Shown: piece after piece, positions 6,356 to 9,470 of the stretch
Position numbering within the stretch: the stretch's first letter is position 1
Layout: each line of letters begins with the position of its first letter
Source of the DNA: an uncultured Bacilli bacterium
Lineage (GTDB): Bacteria; Bacillota_I; Bacilli_A; RFN20; CAG-288
Assembly: GCA_948525355.1 (NCBI GenBank)
Contig: CAOSOP010000033.1
Coordinates: 1 to 9,470, forward strand
Reading direction: 5' to 3'
Length of the DNA: 9,470 bases
Notes under the pieces: generated by a model
What the model saw: the letters and a program-made list of their open reading frames with translations, nothing else
Told to the model about the DNA's origin: nothing
Databases searched by the model: none
Position numbers and translations under genes: made by a program

Positions 6356-9074
6356 ATTCCCTCTTTATAGTATTTGCACATCTTTCACAAAGATGTTCAC
6401 CGTTTTCATTTGTACTGGTTTCATCAAAATAGTTCCAACAGCGGTCACATTTTGTACCAGAGTGTTTTTTAACACTTAAAGCTTCACCGAAAGCAAATCC
6501 AGAAACGTTGAGTGCATGGGCTAAAGCTTCTTCACCTATGCCTACGAGCAAGTCTTTCTCATTCTCTTCAGGACTATAGGTAACAAAAGCTTCGCTCGAT
6601 GAGTTGATAATTTTTTCTTGTCGTTTAGCTTCAATAGCAACCTTAACTTTAGATAATACCTTTTGAAACTCAGTATACCTTGTTAAAAGAGCATCATCGA
6701 CCTTATAAGTTGGAAAGTCAGAAAGTGCAATTGAGAGGTCAGTCTTTAAATAGTTAGGAAGATTAGAATTAACTTCTTCCATAGTAAAGCAAAGAATAGG
6801 TGAAAGAACAATACAAAGCTTTTTGGATATATTTGCCATGACATATTGGCATGCCATTCTTCTTTGAGAATTCTTCTCATCACAATAGAGGTAGTCCTTG
6901 CTTATATCAAGATAGAAAGCTGATAAGTCATTGATTAAGAAATTTAAGACTGTAGAACTAACAGTGCTATATTCGAAATTGTTATAAGCCTTATCACATA
7001 TTGCTAAGACAGAGTCTAATTGATTTAAAATCATTTTATCGATGATAGTAAGATTTTTCTCATCAAATTTAGATAAATCGGCAAAAACACCTTCTTCTAC
7101 TTGTAAATTAGCCAACATGAATTTAAAGGTATTACGAATCTTACGATAACTATCAGAAGTGATTTTAATTAATTCTTCTGATAATTTAGTCTCTTGTGTG
7201 AAATCGACAAAAGTTGTCCATAAACGGAAGATATCTGCCCCATACTGAGAGCATATCTTATTTGGATCGACACCATTACCTTTTGATTTAGAAAACTTTT
7301 CTCCATTTGCATCAACCATCATTCCATGAGTGACAATTTTCTTAAAAGGTTTTTTAGAGGTTGTGGCAATAGAAAGAATGAGTGATGAATTGTACCATCC
7401 ACGATATTGGTCATTTCCTTCAAGATAAACATCAGCAGGGAAATTACGATTTCTATCTATATCAACAGATTTAAATGATGAACCAGAATCAAACCAAACA
7501 TCCATAATATCTTTTTCTTTAGTGAATATACCATTTGGTGAATGCTTTGACTTATATCCTTTAGGTAAAAGTTCTTCTGCACTTAATTCAAACCAGGCAG
7601 AAGATCCTTTTTGTCTGATTATTTCTGCGATATGGTCAAAAACTTCTTTGTCCATAATTGGAGTATCATCTTCACAATAAATGATTGGAATTGGAACACC
7701 CCAAGCTCTTTGACGAGAGATGCACCAATCATCTCTGTTTTCTATCATTTTGTATAGTCTAGCCTTTCCCCATGCAGGTTTAAACTCAACTTCTTCGACT
7801 GCTTTAAGAAGTTTATCTTTGAATTCAGATAAAGAAGCAAACCATTGTGTTGTAGCTCTGAAAATTAAAGGCTTATGTGTTCTCCAGTCAAATGGATAAG
7901 AGTGGGTAATTTTTTCTTCGTGCAATAATGCACCAGTTTCTTTAAGCATAGTTATGACAATATTATTGGCATCTTCAAAGAAAACACCATCAAGTCTTTC
8001 GCCAGCTTCGCTGGTTAGCTTTCCTTTATTGTCAACAGGGCAGAATGGAGCAATGTTATATTTTAAACAGACCTTGTAGTCATCCATACCATGTCCTGGG
8101 GCAGTATGAACGCATCCTGTACCAGCATCATCAGTAACATGGTCTCCAACAATAACTAAAGATTCACGATCATAGAAAGGGTGAAGGGTTTTAGTGTACT
8201 CAGCATCAATTCCTTTGAATGTACTTTTAAGGCTGACATTTGTAAGATTTAGTTTATTAATTAAACTTTCAGCAAGGCTAGTTAAAAAAATCAAACGTCC
8301 TTGATCACATTGATATATTCCATATTCTAAATCTGGATTTAAAGATATTGCAAGATTGGCAGGTATGGTCCAAGGTGTAGTTGTCCAAATTACAAAAGCA
8401 TCACCAGCTTTTATAACTCCGTGATCTTCCTTAACTTTAAACTTTACGAAGATTGTGGTAGATTCGACATCCTGATATTCAATTTCTGCTTCAGCTAAAG
8501 CTGATTCAGAACTATAAGACCAGTTAACAGGCTTCAATCCACGATAAATATATCCTTTTAAAGCCATATCAGCGAATATTTTAATCTGCTCAGCTTCAAA
8601 TTCAGGATTTAATGTTAAATAAGGATTGTCCCAGTCAGCGATAACTCCAAGTCTTTTCATTTGAGCTTTTTGTCTTTCGACTTGTTTATGAGCAAATTCT
8701 TCACAACATTTTCTAAAATCAACAACAGACATCTTTCTTCTATCTTTTCCTGACTTTGTCACAGCATTCTCAATTGGAAGACCGTGTGTATCCCAACCAG
8801 GTGTGAATTCAACATAATAGCCTTTAAGATTCTTATATCGATTATATATATCTTTAACAATGCGGTTTAGAGCATGTCCAGCATGAATATCGTTGTTTGC
8901 ATATGGAGGACCATCATGAAGATAAAAAGCCTCGTGACCTTTATGTTTTTCCAAAAGTTTTTTATAAAGTTCTATCTTATCAAAATATTCAACTAAAGCA
9001 GGCTCCTTAACATTAAGATTTCCTCTCATTTCGAAACTTCCTTTAGGCATATTTAATGACTTTTTCAATTCCAT
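6342..9074 (-). CDS. ileS: Isoleucyl-tRNA synthetase
   Basis: This class I synthetase charges tRNA-Ile in the cytoplasm. Its 910 residues are typical of the bacterial form. The HIGH motif appears as HAGH (64-67) within GPPYANNDIHAGHA, and the KMSKS loop appears as KFSKS (593-597). The CP1 editing domain is marked by WTTTPWTIPANLA (230-242) and GTGCVHTAPGHGMDDY (318-333). WCISRQRAWGVPIP (450-463) and DVWFDSGSS (525-533) are core elements. The C-terminal zinc finger is intact: CDRC (876-879) and CERC (896-899). AGGAGG (9080-9085) lies five bases before the ATG. A consensus-like promoter at 9128-9156 gives a leader of about 47 nt with no T-box. The gene heads an operon with lspA and rluD. Confidence 0.98.
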   Translation of the reverse strand: MELKKSLNMPKGSFEMRGNLNVKEPALVEYFDKIELYKKLLEKHKGHEAFYLHDGPPYANNDIHAGHALNRIVKDIYNRYKNLKGYYVEFTPGWDTHGLPIENAVTKSGKDRRKMSVVDFRKCCEEFAHKQVERQKAQMKRLGVIADWDNPYLTLNPEFEAEQIKIFADMALKGYIYRGLKPVNWSYSSESALAEAEIEYQDVESTTIFVKFKVKEDHGVIKAGDAFVIWTTTPWTIPANLAISLNPDLEYGIYQCDQGRLIFLTSLAESLINKLNLTNVSLKSTFKGIDAEYTKTLHPFYDRESLVIVGDHVTDDAGTGCVHTAPGHGMDDYKVCLKYNIAPFCPVDNKGKLTSEAGERLDGVFFEDANNIVITMLKETGALLHEEKITHSYPFDWRTHKPLIFRATTQWFASLSEFKDKLLKAVEEVEFKPAWGKARLYKMIENRDDWCISRQRAWGVPIPIIYCEDDTPIMDKEVFDHIAEIIRQKGSSAWFELSAEELLPKGYKSKHSPNGIFTKEKDIMDVWFDSGSSFKSVDIDRNRNFPADVYLEGNDQYRGWYNSSLILSIATTSKKPFKKIVTHGMMVDANGEKFSKSKGNGVDPNKICSQYGADIFRLWTTFVDFTQETKLSEELIKITSDSYRKIRNTFKFMLANLQVEEGVFADLSKFDEKNLTIIDKMILNQLDSVLAICDKAYNNFEYSTVSSTVLNFLINDLSAFYLDISKDYLYCDEKNSQRRMACQYVMANISKKLCIVLSPILCFTMEEVNSNLPNYLKTDLSIALSDFPTYKVDDALLTRYTEFQKVLSKVKVAIEAKRQEKIINSSSEAFVTYSPEENEKDLLVGIGEEALAHALNVSGFAFGEALSVKKHSGTKCDRCWNYFDETSTNENGEHLCERCANTIKREYGED

Positions 9075-9127
9075 ATCTACCTCCTAAATAATAAATATAA
9101 TATATTTATATAAATAGCACGTAGAAT

Positions 9128-9156
9128 ATTATAAATAATAGATAATTTAAGGTCAA
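9128..9156 (-). promoter_or_regulatory. Putative promoter of the ileS-lspA-rluD operon
   Basis: On the minus strand, TTGACC (9156-9151) and TATAAT (9133-9128) are separated by exactly 17 bp, a near-consensus housekeeping sigma promoter. The start of transcription should be near 9121, about 47 nt before the ileS ATG. The leader is almost all A/T, with no visible hairpin or T-box antiterminator sequence. Confidence 0.75.
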
Positions 9157-9188
9157 CTCAATTAAAACATAAGTGTTCTTATTTTTAA

Positions 9189-9284
9189 AAGCGCAGTGCG
9201 GAAGAGAAAAAACGAAATTTTGTAGTTGGCATAGATGAAAATATAAGTTTAATTAGTTTTTATAAAATGCAACCTATTGATTAA
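9189..9284 (+). pseudogene. Short coding remnant resembling an Hsp70/actin-fold N-terminus
   Basis: A 31-codon open stretch between stops at 9186-9188 and 9282-9284 reads ...EEKKRNFVVGIDENISLIS then FYKMQPID. The V-V-G-I-D followed by S-x-I-S-F-Y recalls the first phosphate-binding strand of Hsp70/actin-like ATPases (G-I-D-x-G/N...S). No ATG, GTG or TTG precedes the motif and the frame ends at once, so this is at best a decayed gene fragment. Its GC-rich start (GCGCAGTGCG, 9191-9200) differs from the AT-rich surroundings. Chance similarity is possible at this length. Confidence 0.25.
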
Positions 9285-9316
9285 TTGTAATTAATAATTA
9301 TATTTGATAAATCAAT
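9276..9316. repeat. AT-rich inverted repeats in the gap between ileS and the right-edge gene
   Basis: ATTGATT (9276-9282) is inverted at AATCAAT (9310-9316). Nested inside is the dyad ATTAATT-GT-AATTAAT (9280-9295). It lies 5-45 bp beyond the stop of the right-edge minus-strand gene. It could be a weak terminator stem or an AT-rich protein site; there is no GC stem with a clean T-run, so I favour neither. In this AT-rich sequence such symmetry can arise by chance. Confidence 0.35.
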
Positions 9317-9320
9317 TTAT

Positions 9321-9470
9321 TTAGAGATTTTTTGTGTTGGCTTCGCCTTTTTGCGGCTTCACTTCTGGCCAAATAGAGGGGTATTTTTCGATGTTTTGGA
9401 GGTCCATATTCCAGTAATAAGCTATGCTTTGTAGCGTACCTAAATAGACCTTTGGATTGTATTTTACGAG
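9321..9470 (-). CDS. 3' end of an unrecognised gene, cut by the window edge
   Basis: The frame is open from the window edge for 49 codons to TAA at 9323-9321. The visible C-terminus contains VYLGTLQSIAYYWNMDLQNI (residues 8-27 of the visible part), then EKYPSIWPEV and a polar, lysine-rich end (KPQKGEANTKNL). This reads as an amphipathic or hydrophobic helix followed by a flexible tail, typical of a real protein end, and the base composition is less AT-rich than the adjacent gap. It does not resemble the end of DivIVA, which often lies upstream of ileS in Bacilli. I do not recognise the family. It is transcribed in the same direction as ileS, but ileS has its own promoter about 165 bp further on. 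Confidence 0.55.
   Translation of the reverse strand, partial: LVKYNPKVYLGTLQSIAYYWNMDLQNIEKYPSIWPEVKPQKGEANTKNL

Noticed and set aside
6192..6479. Plus-strand open frame opposite lspA and the ileS end
   Set aside because: It is a shadow of two well-supported genes.
9173..9238. GTG-started 21-codon plus-strand frame ending CSWHR
   Set aside because: No ribosome site and it overlaps the better G-I-D remnant in another frame.
9075..9470. T-box riboswitch upstream of ileS
   Set aside because: No T-box core sequence or antiterminator seen on the minus strand, and the leader from the predicted promoter is too short.

Overview
The window looks like a low-GC bacterium of the Bacilli/Mollicutes-related Firmicutes. 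The DNA is AT-rich, Shine-Dalgarno sites are of the AGGAGG type, tryptophan is encoded by TGG, and TGA is used as a stop (end of the Spo0A-like gene at 3419-3421), so this is not a code-4 Mycoplasma. The order ileS-lspA-rluD and a Spo0A-type DNA-binding domain also point to this group; I cannot name a genus.

Layout. Bases 1-50 are unusually GC-rich and may be the last codons of a gene cut by the window edge. Bases 52-138 hold four tandem 23-bp repeats, the last of which supplies the -35 box of a promoter for an AAA_14/DUF4143-type ATPase (168-1451). An unrecognised protein (1479-2237) follows 27 bp later on the same strand. After a 239-bp gap with its own promoter and a long hairpin ending in a T-run comes a two-gene operon (2477-4818). 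Its first gene is a Spo0A-like regulator whose receiver domain has lost all the phosphorylation residues; its second, joined by an ATGA overlap, is a TPR/Sel1-like helical-repeat protein. These rightward genes meet a leftward housekeeping operon at a shared hairpin near 4782-4816.

The leftward operon is ileS (6342-9074), lspA (5726-6355) and rluD (4810-5739), with overlapping gene ends and one good promoter at 9128-9156 giving a leader of about 47 nt. That leader leaves no room for a T-box. Beyond it, 9157-9320 holds no intact gene, only a short plus-strand coding remnant and an AT-rich inverted repeat. The last 150 bases are the 3' end of an unrecognised minus-strand gene running off the window.

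The most interesting region is the degenerate Spo0A plus coupled TPR gene behind a possible attenuator hairpin. It looks like a Spo0A offshoot freed from phosphorelay control and possibly controlled instead by its TPR partner; that functional reading is inference. The repeat-driven promoter of the ATPase is the second item worth attention. All comparisons to families are from memory, since no database search was possible.
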